A DNA stretch of 64,000 bases from Blumeriella jaapii (Eukaryota; Ascomycota; Leotiomycetes; Helotiales; Drepanopezizaceae). Shown in pieces: positions 23,528 through 35,730 of this stretch. A model generated the notes under the pieces. That model saw only the letters and a program-made list of their open reading frames with translations, was not told where the DNA came from and did not search any database. The first letter of the stretch is position 1, and each line of letters starts with the position of its first letter. The stretch covers positions 1 to 64,000 of the forward strand of contig VWND01000015.1 in assembly GCA_009599575.1 (NCBI GenBank). Reading direction: 5' to 3'. The translations under genes were made by a program, and so were the position numbers.

Positions 23528-26058
23528 CGATCATCAGTGCAAAGCTGTGGAGTGCGACCGCGCCTGCATTCTTCTTAGCAGTGTGGTTGGCAAGTCTTGC
23601 AAGCTAGAGCGAGGGCGTTTGGACGTGGAGATGAGGCTGCATTTCATAGGGTTTACCCATGAGACTCGGTGGGCAAGCTCGGAGGATATTTACACATGTA
23701 TTATCACACCAGAACATAGATGGACTGTGTCGAAGGTAGGTAGGTCAAAGTGCTCGGTACAAACCTTTGTACGTAGCACCCGTGCTAAAGCTGTAGATGT
23801 ATACCGAACTTTGGAAGCATGCTTCACGTCATGTTCCCAGTGCTTGCAAGTGTTGTTATCCGCAAGCTTCGCTGCTTTTGTTTTATTTGTTTTTTACGAT
23901 AGTGAAATTTCCTATATTATCTTGTATTTCGAACTTCTCTTCCCTACTTTGTTTGTTTGTTTGTTTTCTACTGCTCGATTAAAAACGATAGGAGTGTCCT
24001 TAAGCATGGAATACAAAGTTCCCTCCAGAATTTCCTCGCTCATCTCTCTATCCGTCCTCAGCGCACAAAAAGTATCCGACACCTCCAGAGACCTTCAAAC
24101 ATCTCGGCTTCGCCGAACACCGGATCCGAACTTTTGGATTTGTAATCTCCAATTCATCTCTCTCCACACTTCTGCAGCCCGTCTACCTAGACTCCATCCA
24201 GCATCAGCAGAATCACCTACGTTCCTACCATCACATCACCACGCCTCTTCCCTCCCACACTCGATCCACTCGTGCCGCTCCGGCTGCACCGACCGCGATT
24301 CCAGCTGGCCCGGGCCACTGGACTGCGAGTGCAGGTTCCGCGAGGTGAGGGCGCTGTTGGTGTTTCTTTGATCTCGATTAGCAAGCCGAAACCAACCGAG
24401 CCGGCGTCGAAGCGCAGCGGACCTTGGTGCCGTGGTCCTCGGGGTGTAGTCGACGCCGCTCGCTGGCTCGGCGCGTGCTCGGGAGAGATTGAGAGGGAGG
24501 ATGTCCGGATCTCGGGAGGTGCCGGAGGAGGGAAGACGGTAGGGCGTGGAGGGCGGTCGGGGGTTGAGTGCGACATTGGTGTTGCGGTTGGGAGGGGATT
24601 GTGTGCATTTGGTTGACAGGTGAGTCTGTCTGTCGACGCTTTTATTTCGTTCAGACGACTTAAGCGAAGGATTGTAGTCAGGCAGGGTCAATCAAGACTG
24701 TGTTGGGTCGAGGGAGCCGAGTTTCTCGCTCTCTCTCGTGCAGCGAATTTCATGGTCCGCTTGCTGGATACTCGACGTCTTTTGTTCATTGGCGGTGGAT
24801 GTGCTCCGTTGCGCGGAACACTATCGCCATCCACCTGCGAAGCTTCATCGAGTCCCCTCCTCTCATCGTGCGTTGTCACATCGACCTCGCCTCAACACAT
24901 ACATCTCACAATCCCCTTCAACACGCACGCACACATCCCTCGAGGCCGGCTCGCACACATTGTGCTCTGGCCACCAGCGTATCGAGAGGCAGACTGTACT
25001 GATTTCGGCCAACCGACACGCCCAGTGTGTGCAGAGCAGCGCCATGGGCTGCTTTCCCTATTTTATCACCCCATTTCCTCGTCCTGGAACAGTTCAGTCA
25101 GCCTACGTGGCGCGGGACGTGTGCTACGGAACCGCTCACTCAACGGTCGAGTGTGTATGATGGTACGCTGTCTGTCTTGCAGCTCTCTCGCTTGGATCGT
25201 GCTCCAGCCTTTTCTCGCCCGCGGCACCGTGAGCCGGCTTCCACGCGGTACACACGGCTCGGTTGCTGTAAGACCGAACGGCGAGCTGTGCGCCGGCCTC
25301 GCTGGGATACAGTGAGCGGTCCGGGTCTGGCTGTGCTTTTCATTTGGCACGTCCCTGGATTTGAGGATCTCGCACGGTGCTTCGTCAAGAGGTGGTTCCG
25401 CTTGAGAGACATGTGTGCTCGCGACCGTTTTACCTTGCGCTGTCTGTCTTGAGAAGAATCGCTGCCATGGGAGGCCGAGTGCCTGGACTGGGGAAGTTCA
25501 AGCCGGCCTCGATTTGGGATTTCTACATCGGGTAGGCACGCGGTTTTTGGCGCTTGTTATGTCTTGCTGGCTTCTACTGGATGAGAACCCTTATCAGAGC
25601 ATTCATAGGATCCGGCTGTTTGCTGACTATGTACAAGACTTGTGGAACTGGGCCATAGGTACTTCTTACGTAGTACGGATGTGCTCGCGGAGGAAGCTGA
25701 CGTGTCAGCTGATCAAAGTATGACATGCATTTTCTTCCCTGTTGTTTTTGATATACTGATTCTCTTCCAGGTCTGCTTCTTCTCTAATCGAGACGAAGGA
25801 ATACCAGTCGGGCTTGAGGGGCGGCAGTCTACAATTCAGTCATCATCGAGGTTGGTCATGTATCGGATTTTGCAACCCCTTCTGCGAGCTGAAGAACATG
25901 CGGTAGCCACCTTTGGTCCGGAACTCAGAAGCGAAATTTTGAGCTATTTTCAGCCGCACCATGTTGCCCTACCTTGCTGTTGCTGGTTTATGTGAACTTG
26001 AAATGACTACCGGCGTTTTCATCTCAAGCTTTGCATTACAACCTTCGTTATCTTCAAA
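23528..26058. other. Gene-free GC-rich stretch
   Basis: About 2.5 kb between two + strand genes. Long overlapping open frames exist on both strands between 24.2 and 25.5 kb because the DNA is GC-rich, but none has an ATG, splice pattern and family signal together. It likely includes a long promoter and leader for the gene at 26059. Confidence 0.45.
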
Positions 26059-27417
26059 ATGAGTGATCCAATTGACGCACTCGATCCAACGCTCAAACGT
26101 ATCCACAAAAGCCAGCTTCCCACCGTGGAAAAAGTATGGCCTGGTGGAGAGGTTTATCACGCCTCAGACAGTATCCATGCTTCCGTATGTCCAGCCGGGA
26201 ACGACATCCGGCAATTCTACCTCGAAGTTGTCCGAGAGGGCGACCTTACGACCGTCCCTGCCCCCGTCATTTCTGCCTCACGCTTTGTTCCCCAAATCAT
26301 GATTGAGCATCTAATGCGGAACAAGGCGGATTCGGCCCTTGGCGTTAAGTTCAAGCCAGGCGAAGAAATCACATGTATGGAGGGTGCCATGCACACCTTT
26401 GTTACTCCGATCGTGCCCAGGTGTGAGATGGAAGGGGACTATAGGTTTGAAGGAGGGCATCGAGTTCCTCCTTTCGGTAACACGACTGTTGGTGCTGGGG
26501 AAAACAAGACGACGAACGTCCGGAAAACGAGGCCCGTGGTGATGAGCGCGACTATCCATCTAGACTTCGAGTTTGCAGGACGAGAACAGGTCATGAGAGA
26601 TCTCTGCACGCTTCGCGATGAAGAGATCGTCGGCAAAGACCTCAATTCTGGCCCCGCCTTTCAAATCCTTACCAGGGCGAGTAAACAGGACCAGGCCTCT
26701 CGCGATGCGTACGATAATGAGCTGAGAGCACACATGGTATATCACTTGCTCACCCACCGTCGCTTGCCTGCTCTCTCCGAGGCCAAGAAACCCATGTCGA
26801 AAGACTATGCTACGACATGGCTGGAAAGCCTGATCGTCGCCGACTTGAGTCTCCCAGAGCAGTTTCTCGGCAAGTTCTTGACGATTTCGCGCACACAGGT
26901 GCTCTCGATCGAGATGCTCTTCACCGCTATGTTCCAGATCGTGCGCAACGAGTTCTCGGCCCTCGAGGCCCTGTGTACGCAAGGTTATGTGTATACCTAC
27001 GACCCGACATCCATCTTTGCGGGGGCGATCGGCGCCGTGATTCTGAATAGGCTTTTCATAGCTGCTCTCAAGTACTTGTCTGATCACTCCCAGCTGGCCC
27101 ACATGCGCGTTCTGGGATTCAACGACTATGGTGACCGGGCAGCCGTGGGGCTCCTCAAGACAGCATTAGTCAGGCAAGAGAGTGTGGAGGTGGTGTCCAA
27201 GGCGGCGGTCTTCGGTGGGGATGGCGGTACGTATGATGTCGGGGAATGGGAGGCTGCCAAAGGAGCGATGCTGGTCATTCACAACAACAGCGATGGGTTC
27301 GGGCAGAACATCGAGACGGAGGGGATGTCGAGTCTGGATGGGGCTATTGGCGGCCGGTCAAGTGCTGCTGCGAGTCTGGAGAGGAGCCGTCCCGACTTGC
27401 TTGATTATATATTCTGA
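26059..27417 (+). CDS. Intronless 452-aa protein of unknown family
   Basis: A single uninterrupted frame with good start context (CAAAATGAG). The translation (MSDPIDALDPTLKRIHKSQL...) looks like a soluble, folded protein throughout, with no signal peptide. A moderately hydrophobic stretch (SIFAGAIGAVILNRLFIAAL) lies around residues 320-340 and could be a buried helix or a weak membrane segment. Distinct blocks include KFKPGEEITCMEGAMHTFV, VRKTRPVVMSATIHLDFEF and LGFNDYGDRAAVGLLKTALV. The repeated glycine patch AVFGGDGGTYDVGEW is near the end. I do not recognise a family and see no catalytic signature that I can name. No intron, no close neighbours and no duplicated copy lie in the window. Confidence 0.8.
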   Translation: MSDPIDALDPTLKRIHKSQLPTVEKVWPGGEVYHASDSIHASVCPAGNDIRQFYLEVVREGDLTTVPAPVISASRFVPQIMIEHLMRNKADSALGVKFKPGEEITCMEGAMHTFVTPIVPRCEMEGDYRFEGGHRVPPFGNTTVGAGENKTTNVRKTRPVVMSATIHLDFEFAGREQVMRDLCTLRDEEIVGKDLNSGPAFQILTRASKQDQASRDAYDNELRAHMVYHLLTHRRLPALSEAKKPMSKDYATTWLESLIVADLSLPEQFLGKFLTISRTQVLSIEMLFTAMFQIVRNEFSALEALCTQGYVYTYDPTSIFAGAIGAVILNRLFIAALKYLSDHSQLAHMRVLGFNDYGDRAAVGLLKTALVRQESVEVVSKAAVFGGDGGTYDVGEWEAAKGAMLVIHNNSDGFGQNIETEGMSSLDGAIGGRSSAAASLERSRPDLLDYIF

Positions 27418-29018
27418 AAGACCTGTAAACGAATCGAAATCCGTCTGGGGTGATAGGACCAGTAACGACGCCGCAAGCTGGGTCTCGGAACTGGGCTCAA
27501 GATCTGATAAGCAAAGTCAATATTTACCAGCCTGGCCAAGCTGGGCGAACCTTACTACTATAAAATCTTCAAATGATATTATGTAACGACTGCATCGCGG
27601 TATTTAGCCAAAGTCACGATTAGGCTGGCACTCCGTGAGAGAATGCGCACCCAGCCGGGGGTTAGCCGGACACCGTTCAGCTGGGTGCGGACTACATCGT
27701 CAGTCGACGAGGACCTGACTACCGGAGCAGGCTCGGCCTAGGTGGTTGAGAGAGTAAAGTCAGTACAGTAGAGCCAGACTGCTTTCTCGTACTGTAAGAT
27801 TCGGTCCTCGAGTGAATAAATGCTACAGTACATACATCTGCATCCTGGCTCTTTCCGTTCTCCGTGACACAACCCAGGTCAAAGAAAATTCCTATCATGG
27901 GCCTTGAAATCTAGCTCTGTTGCGCACCAAGTACAGACGAAGAGATTCACACTCTTTGGTCCACAAATGCTCTGATAATATTGTAGCAACGAAGCCTTGA
28001 AATCATCACAACGACTCGCAAAAACCAAGCTTTTGTGAGACATGGCGTGTAGATGGTCTGTCAGGGTTACACAGGGTATATGCCTAATCCATTATACGAA
28101 AAGCCTAATCTCTCGCCGTCCTTCCTTTACGGAGTTCTCTTCCGTAGTCGTGGATTAGCGAGAGCCAATCTCCTGAAGGCAAGCGAGCCCAGTCTTTTAG
28201 CTTCGACGTTCTGTTTACTTTCATTGCTTATAACAACCGAGGCTTGCTTTGCACTTCACAGTTGCGTCATGGGCATTTCTATTTGACTACGGATTTTGCT
28301 CTCTTTTCTCTTCCACCAGAGGTGTTGCTTAAGTGGCAGCGGTACATCATGCTGACTCATTGATTTTCGCATTGTGTCTGGCAACTAGCCCCGCCATTTG
28401 GTCTCGCCTTTCACACGGAACTGGCTCGCCTCGGATTCCAGGCGTGTTTCATGAGTCGTTCTTCACCGTATTAATAGCTTGATGCTTGGGATAACCGCTG
28501 TAATGTACAATTACATGCGCGTTGGAATACGGATTGAATGAAGCTTTACTACTTTCCCCCCCACCCTCCTGAGTAAAGGATACATCCCTGTAGAGGCCAA
28601 ACTCGCGGGGTTAGGGATTTGAATAATACGAAGTGAGAAACGTGCTTAAGTTGTTCTAAAGGATTCTACGCTGATTTAACTGGTTGGAGACCGCTCTGTC
28701 GATGCAGGGATTTGCCCTTTATTCAGGGGCGGAATAGCGTAGACGTGCCATCAAGCTAGCATCTTTCACAGAAACCTCGCCATGAAAGTCGTGGGGTCCT
28801 GGACAGGGCATTCTAAAGTCATAACAAATGTACGTAGCTAAGAAGAATTGCCCCATCTAGGCCATGACTCGCACGTCATACAGGTCATAGCCCGCCAGCA
28901 CGAATGTCGAAAATCATGGTAGGTCTTACAGGGAAAATTCACAATCGTTCGGAAGAGGGAAGGGATGATAGCGTGGTGTTAACTCCGTCATCGAACCGAC
29001 ATTGCTCTCATGGAAGAG
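27418..29018. other. Intergenic stretch, nothing supported
   Basis: About 1.6 kb. Several TACAGTA/TACTGTA-type words occur at 27760-27835. No gene or repeat of note. Confidence 0.5.
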
Positions 29019-29028
29019 TATATATATA
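29019..29028 (+). promoter_or_regulatory. TATA box of the small secreted protein gene
   Basis: TATATATA is about 110 bp before the ATG at 29137, a usual fungal core-promoter distance allowing for a leader of about 80 nt. Confidence 0.55.
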
Positions 29029-29136
29029 GCCAGGCAGAATCGTTGCAGACATCTTACAATCAACACAGTCTGATCGAAACACACTGCAGCATCGTTCTCG
29101 TCTCAGATATCGCAATCACTTTTCGTCGTTCTCAAG

Positions 29137-29749
29137 ATGCGTTACGCTCTTCTTTCCATCTTCTGGGCCGCAGCCGTTACGGCCCACGTAGTCAACATTG
29201 CAAACCCGAAGTAAGTCCTTAGTCCCTTCCGCGCTGCTTCGCGGACATATAAAGCAGGTCCCAAAAACCGCTTGGTGGGGTAGAATGAGACGTTGATCAA
29301 CCCGAACCAACCGAGCATCCCCAGATATGAGCCTGATACCTAATACTTCTTTTTGGTTGTTCTTGTTAACAAAGCTAACAAAGATGTTCTAGTGTGGTGG
29401 AACGAGATGTTAAAAACAACATCGAACGCGCTGCTGCCCCCCATCCTACCGTGCCTCCCGAAGGGTGAGTTCAGATATGATTCTCCCCCCACCCCTTTCT
29501 TACTTGGGCAAGTTGAAAACAGAGTTAACGAAGACTCCTCAGAATGTCATTGGCAGTGAAAACCATTGTCCAGAATGCTCCTCCTAAATCTAGCATCATA
29601 GGGGGGATTGCCCCTAAGAACGGGCGCTCAGCAGGTGAGTCTTTTGGTCTTTTGGTAATTGCCGATTGATAAAGAGTGGTTCCAAGCAAGAACAAGTTGA
29701 GGGTACTGACGAATCAACAGATAAAGCTGGGGAGTTAAGCTCGAAGTAA
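29137..29749 (+). CDS. Small secreted protein, 88 aa, four exons
   Basis: Exons 29137-29210, 29393-29464, 29543-29634 and 29721-29749. Introns of 182, 78 and 86 bp have GTAAGT/GTGAGT donors and acceptors preceded by CTAAC, TTAAC or CTGAC branch-like words, and all three preserve the frame to a TAA. The protein begins MRYALLSIFWAAAVTAHVVN, a clear signal peptide with likely cleavage after VTA. The mature part is about 70 residues, without cysteine, rich in Ala, Pro, Lys and Ser (VERDVKNNIERAAAPHPTV; APPKSSIIGGIAPKNG). An ERD/KR-like dibasic site is absent. Size, secretion signal and lack of known domain fit a candidate effector or a secreted peptide; that is inference. A TATA box sits ~110 bp upstream. 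No exon is longer than 92 nt, so simple frame searches miss it. Confidence 0.72.
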
Positions 29750-30492
29750 GCATCAGCACGGCTGGTCGGGCCGGTACTTGGCGGGTTACATCGTCAAATG
29801 TGAGACGGAGAGATAGGCCGGGGAAAGAATCGAATTGAGATAGTTGATGAAAATAAATTGGATCCCATTCTATCTTTTGCCCTCGCTAACGTTTTCGACT
29901 TGGGCGAGGCGTGCATTTGTGGCTTGCATGTCGAAACGTGACCGATTTTTCTTACCTCAGATACCTGCCCTACCTTATTCGCACGGCACGACACGACTCT
30001 CGTCTCTCGACACAGAAAGGGCCGCGATGTTCGAACTCCACAGGTGATTTTGAAGTGATCATCTTGCTGAGCATTACTGTCCGGTGTCTACAAGCCCTCT
30101 GCAAGCGCGGGCAGCTTCTCGGGGTCCAAATTCCGTTCTCCTGCTGGTCGAGTATCATCAATCAACCTCTTCGGCCGCGAGAACAGCGACAGCACCTCAA
30201 GACGGACATCGAAGTCCATCTCTCATCGCCACCTACTCTATCTACAGATAGGAATGCATGGCATGGCTCTGTCCGGACCGCGTGGGAGAGTCTCAGAGAC
30301 TCCGACTGACCGCCTCGACGAAGACGTCCGCGCGCCAATGCTCCCTGCCTCGCCGGCGTTACACTTCTATCACAATCTGTAAGACAGAGAGAGCCTGTCC
30401 TCGCGCTCGTTACCAATCGGCATCCAAGCAAGCACTTGGCGATAACCTCCCACAGCTTCTACCGCGGTGGACTTTTCCGAGTACCGCCGACA

Positions 30493-30535
30493 AAACGACG
30501 ACGAAGACGACGACGACGACGACGATGACGACGCG
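30493..30535. repeat. GAC trinucleotide microsatellite
   Basis: A run of GAC/GAT/GAA triplets (about 13 units). Confidence 0.9.
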
Positions 30536-32730
30536 GGCTCTGTGATCATTGACCGAGAGAGGCTTATCACGATCCATTCGGGCACTCTATTCTATCCATT
30601 CCAGAAACCTGCAACGATGATCTCGAATGCCAAAGTTACTGATTCGTTCTTGGGGCTTGGATATTGCCTCCCCTCTTCTTTCTCTGGGCTTGATTTGGGA
30701 CAGCTCGCACAATCCACACATCATCATACCACGATCGATTGCAGGTCACAAGTCTCAGTCGGCCTTCTCCTTTCGCCGTTCCAAATCCCGAATACTTGGC
30801 AGAACGCCCAGGTGCAGGATGCCGTGCCAGCAGTTTTTGTTTATCATGGGGAAGTACAAACTTCGACGAAGGGTGGTCACAGGGGGTCTCCCTAAACCTT
30901 TCGAATGCTATCTTGTGTGTCTCGCGCAATACGATGGCGGGTGATCAGGCACTCGAACATCAATCGAGGATTAGCACTCGAAAATCAATCGAGGATTAGC
31001 ATTTCCAAGGGGATACGCTGACATGAGCTAGGGGCAGAATTCAACGATCTGTGTAAAGGACTTCATCTCGAGCGCCCCGGTGAAACGAGCAAGTATTACG
31101 ATAGTCTAATCCCCGCAAAGTCCTTCTTTAGGGCCAGTGGGGGCTCGACGATCTCCCTTTACACCTACGTGGGCATTCTCGTCTAATGTTTGGCAGCCAT
31201 ACACGGAGTCCACTATCCTGTGAACCTGCGGTGCTGCCCGTAGCCCACCATGGACTCCTATACCGTTTCCCACCCTTGGCTTTATTTTCGTTTTGTTACA
31301 TGGCGGTCTGAGGTTCGCCAACGCGTTGCACCCACCCTCTTACATTTCTTTCCATATGAAAAGTTATTTCGTGTTCTTTTTTCGTTTGATGTGTTCGTTT
31401 TGCAAGACGGCAAGCTCTTGCAAGGGCCTTCAAGGTCCCGGTGAATTCATCGCTCAGTTACTCCCCCCTCAGTGGGACGCATTGGGGGTCTCTGGCACAA
31501 TGTCAAAGAGGGGTACGTACGCTCTCTTGTGCCAGATCGCACATGCCGACTTGAGACTTGCTGCCCAATCAACATGTCGTGCCTATCATCTATCCTTTCT
31601 GGCGAGGTACGCCTGTGGGGCCATGCTTGATATGTATCAACCGAAAATCCGGGCTCGAAGTGGATTCGAGCTAGAATGTCTGCGTCATCGAATGAGTATT
31701 CAAGGACGCCGCAAATCCGGGAAGGCCAGGTTCAGCTTACATCTTCGGACTGTTCATTCGATTGTGGTTTGACGCAAGAATGATTGACAAGTGTCAAAGT
31801 CCGCAGCCGCACAAGCCCCGACAGATGGACAACTTCTTTCTGCTGCCACCGCCTCGAAGATCATACCTCTGCCGGCTGACCGGGGATGCCTATGTTACCG
31901 AAGGGAACCACGAACCAGATTCGGTCTCCGCATCAACCAATTGATACTAAATTGCCTGGCAAGATCCAGTCGCCGCGCTTGGCGCCGCCAAAGCAAAGTG
32001 AACGTCGCGAGTGGGCGTAGATCGGACTTCGGCCGCATCAACAACGGACCCTTTTGCCTCCACAAGCGAAGCGGTGGCTTCTGTCAACTTCCTAGTTGCG
32101 TGCGGTGGCCACGACTTGCACTGACTGACAACTACGGCTCAGACGCGCTATCATGCCTTCTAGAAAAGAGAAAGGAGGTCTGAGGTCGGCAAGCCAGGAG
32201 GGAGTTGAGATTGACTCCAACAACCTCAACGACTCGGCGAAAAGAAGACTTGGCGATTCTGGCCACGGCACAGTCCATACTGGACTGTACAGTATCGGAA
32301 AGCTGCTGCATCGATGCTCTCTGCTTGGCTCGCCCGTCGATCCCATCCTATCACATTGCGGCGTGTCACCGTCGCAGCGCACAAGTCGAGGTGGAGTACA
32401 GTAGGACGACTGCAGCTCTGCTTGAACCCAAACGCCGCCGTTGCTTTCTGGCTCTGGCTCCACGTGATACAGTCAGTCCGCGCCAGAACCAGGCCAGCGC
32501 CGCCCGACGAGTCCCGAGTGCCGGGTCCGCTCAGTTCCGCTGCTCGTCGCCACCCCCGCCTCCCGCCAAGAGAATCCCGTGCCGCCGCCGTCGTCATTTA
32601 TCCGCTGCACAATCAAGCAATGCCACGCCCCGAACAAGATCATTGGCTGTCCCAGATTTCCGCTCTTGGTATCCTTGGCATCGAGATAGTCGCGTCTTGG
32701 CAGCGGACTTCCGCCTCCCTCTCGGCCATC

Positions 32731-32766
32731 TTGGCTATGCTTGGCTATGCTTGGCTATGCTTGGCT
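32731..32766. repeat. 10-bp tandem repeat TTGGCTATGC
   Basis: Three perfect copies plus TTGGCT. Confidence 0.95.
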
Positions 32767-33251
32767 CTCTTGGATCTCTTGTCGCTCTGGGCACCTGCAT
32801 CGTCGGTTGACTTGGCCGCAACGACCCTCCGTTTCCCAAAGCCGCCTGGGGTGCATCCGCAAAGAGCATGCGGGCAAGAATGCACCAGTCTTTCCCATGA
32901 TCGGCATGGAACGCTGGACTCGAAGCACTGCCTGTGAGATGGCACCGTGGACTTACGTGTTGGTACCATCAGACAGGCACGCCATGACCGAGCCTGACTA
33001 GGCCAACCCAGCTCCGGCTGTTTGGATGTCTCTCTTCCTCGCCGCGACCGTGTCACCTAGCGTGTGACTAGTGTGCGATATACTTATACTTGGTACTGGC
33101 CCTTCCCTCCTCCCCGGGTCTGCAAACCAGAACAAGTGGTCGCATCGGACCATTCCCCAGGTCGAAGTCAAAACAATACAGACCGACTCTTTTCAGTCTT
33201 CATGCACTGGTTCTGCACCAAGAGCCACTAAACACCCTCCCGATTCAGATC

Positions 33252-34490
33252 ATGACGGGCATCTTCAGCGAGATTGATCCCAGACGGTGTCGTCACTATG
33301 CCAGATTCTTTGAGAAGCTGAATCTGAAGCAAGCAAATGCCATCTTCTGGCTACTATTCGCGTTCGTAGGTGCTACCTTTCGGGGCCCCGTACCCGAGAC
33401 CGATCTGTATCCAAAGATGCTAACGACGCTCGTAGGTCCTCTTCTTGATGTGCGTGGCTTCTCTACAACATCACAAGTAAGTGTGGCGTAGAACGATGCC
33501 ATCCTTCTCAATCGTCATCCGATCGTCGTCCCATTTCATCGTACTGACCTCGTATCAGGTCCATCGCAATCACAGAAGGGGACAAACTTCTTCCCAAGGC
33601 CGTAGTAAATTCCTCGGAGCACAAGATCAAGAATCGCCGGACGCGCATGAAATATCTCATGTGGGCGTCGCTCTGCTTGGCTCTCTCTCTCAGCGCAACG
33701 GTCATCGAATGCTTCGCCCTCTTCAACATCGAATACTGCGACGGCGAGGACCTGATGCAACTCTATTGGGGATTCTGGTCCGTGCTGCAGGTCGGCTCGA
33801 ACATCGCCATCCTGGGAGTCATGGTCCAATTCTGGATCGTCCTCGGCGACGTCGAGACTCCCAGCTGGGCGGTGGCGCTGGGCACCCCGGTCCTGGTCTT
33901 TGCCGCGATAGGATTCATCTTCAGGGCCATCTGGCAGGAGTTCCTGCAGAAGTTCTCCCGGAAGAGGAATGGTCAAGCGGACGACGAGGAGAACGGAGAG
34001 ACGCGGGATGGCAGCGAGAGCGACGCGAGCGACGAGAGCGGAAGCGATGGGAACGACGGAGGTGAGAGGAAGGAAGGCCGGGCCAACCGCTCCCTGAGCA
34101 CTGCGTAAGTTGCGAACAAACCAGCCCCTCCGTCGTCCTCGGCCGTGTCACAGGATGCTGACGTCGACTGCCAGACCTACGATCGTCCACGACGCCAGCG
34201 AGAAGGACCGCTGTCCCCCGCCGGGACCCTCCGGGCCTCGACGTCCAACGCCACCTCGGCCAGCGCCCGCGCACCGCGGATCCACCAACCTCTGGTCTCG
34301 GGACCTGCACTACCTCCTCGGCTCCGTGGTCCACTACCGGCCAGAGGAGCGCCCGCAGACCTCGCCGCGGGGATCGCACAACCACAGCCCCCATCACCGC
34401 AACGCGAGGGAAGTGCGAGAGCCGCGGAGTCGAGAAGATCGCGGGACGCGCATATTTATCGTGACGCCCGATCCCAGGGGGGCACAATAA
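33252..34490 (+). CDS. Four-helix membrane protein of unknown function
   Basis: Exons 33252-33365, 33436-33476, 33559-34104 and 34154-34490 (345 aa). The 41-nt second exon is needed: the obvious donor at 33477 and acceptor at 33558 do not match in phase. A further intron 33366-33435 (GTAGGT, branch GCTAAC, CGTAG) repairs the frame and completes the first membrane helix (AIFWLLFAFVLFLMCVASLQ). Further helices are LMWASLCLALSLSATVIECF, SVLQVGSNIAILGVMVQFWI and ALGTPVLVFAAIGFIFRAIW. A short loop joins helices 1 and 2 (ITEGDKLLPKAVVNSSEHK), and a conserved-looking GEDLMQLYWGFWSVLQVG precedes helix 3. After helix 4 is a highly acidic Ser/Asp/Glu tail, then an Arg/Pro-rich basic tail encoded by the last exon, ending in FIVTPDPRGAQ. 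Similar proteins occur in filamentous fungi to my recollection, without known function. Confidence 0.75.
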
Positions 34491-35055
34491 TTGGCAGCTG
34501 GGGAGAGCCGGTGGGTAGGGTAGTGGTAATTTTTGATTTTTGCTTTTTTTTAGCTGAGAGGGGAGGGGGTGGGGGTGAAGCAAAATCTAGCGGGCGTTTT
34601 TGATATCATATCTGGAGAACCAGGCTCCATGCTTTTGATCATCTTACTTGGGGAGGAGAGGCGGACTGCGCACCGTTGGTCGGCAGATAGGAAATCGTGA
34701 AGCAGAAAATGTTTTGCGAACTAGACTTGAGCCACTCATCTCTTACTCTCACGCGCAGAAAAAGAGTCGTGAGCGGTCACACTTGATGTTGGATGGAGGG
34801 AGGGGCTTCGTGCGTCGTGCGTCGTGCGGTTCAATTAGTCAGCATTAAGGTACAGTACTGTACAGTACAAACAAAGGGGGCATCTCGCAATTGTCCTTCC
34901 TCCCCTTCCGTGCTTGACATTTCTCTCATCCAACCGCTTTCTCGAGTGTCTCGGTTACGTGTAAATATCGCCAGCTTAGCACGTCTTCGATGTCCGACCG
35001 ACGGGGAGGCTTGAGGTTGCGGTTGCGCAGCTTCACTGAGCCTTCCAGACGTCGA

Positions 35056-35152
35056 CCAATCGTACTGTTATTATCACTATTATTGTTATCACTATTATTA
35101 TTATCACTATTATTATTATTATCATTATCGTCATCATCATCATCATCATCCA
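35056..35152. repeat. Compound ATT/ATC trinucleotide microsatellite
   Basis: About 95 bp of TTATTATCACTATTATTG-type units ending in an ATC run. Confidence 0.92.
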
Positions 35153-35701
35153 AACGTGCTTGATGATAGGGCTTGCACTGTACTGCATCACAGCGATCGT
35201 CGAACAGAGCGGTAACCGATACCTAGGTACCTATGGATCTATGTGTATGTCTTAGACAAATGCGCCTCTCCACACGCCGGCGCCACCGCGCCTCGCCGAG
35301 CCTCCCCCCTTCTGCAGCAGCAGCAGCGGCGTGAGGCTGAAATGTCGGCTCCGTTCTCGGGCTCTGGCGGCGCTTAATTAATCAAGCCTTTCCCCGCGAT
35401 CGCTTAACGTGCCCGCCCGCTCGTCTTCTGTGTGTTGCGTGTCGGCGCCCGCTTTTTTGGGCATCCTTCTTGCGCGCAGTGCTCGACGCCGGATGTCTGG
35501 TGCGGCGGTCTGATTCTTCCCTTGGATCTCTCATGCTGCTGTACCGAGGAGGCGGGGGGGAGACATGGCGTCACGTGGACTGGGCAGAGTCACATACCTA
35601 CAGTACCTACATACGGCCCGGCTTGGGCTCTCGCTGGATCTGATCCAGCATCTACTGTGATTTTTGTTGCCATTCCAGGGGGCCTAATTTATCTTACTGT
35701 A

Positions 35702-35730
35702 TATACAGTACAGTACAGTACAGTACAGTT
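35702..35730. repeat. Pentanucleotide CAGTA run
   Basis: Five tandem ACAGT units. Related runs of the same word on either strand lie at 8728-8746, 34852-34868 and 36035-36063. Confidence 0.9.

Larger units (their letters stand above)
29750..33251. other. Long gene-poor stretch with simple repeats
   Basis: About 3.5 kb. It holds a GAC trinucleotide run (30493-30533) and a 10-bp tandem repeat (32731-32766). Open frames here overlap on both strands and look like chance frames in GC-rich DNA. Confidence 0.45.

Noticed and set aside
23475..24371. 298-codon plus-strand frame after the Reb1-like gene
   Set aside because: It overlaps the 3' end of the Reb1-like coding region in another frame and has no protein-like blocks; it is a shadow.
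24236..24691. 151-codon frame on the minus strand as a gene
   Set aside because: The first codon is TTG, the composition is that of GC-rich chance frames, overlapping frames of similar length exist on the other strand, and no family signal is seen.
30467..30895. Acidic frame built on a GAC repeat
   Set aside because: The Asp run comes from a microsatellite; no proper start or conserved part.
32205..32937. Two overlapping ~200-codon plus-strand frames
   Set aside because: Both are Ala/Arg/Ser/Pro-rich with no start context and overlap each other and minus-strand frames; typical GC-rich chance frames.
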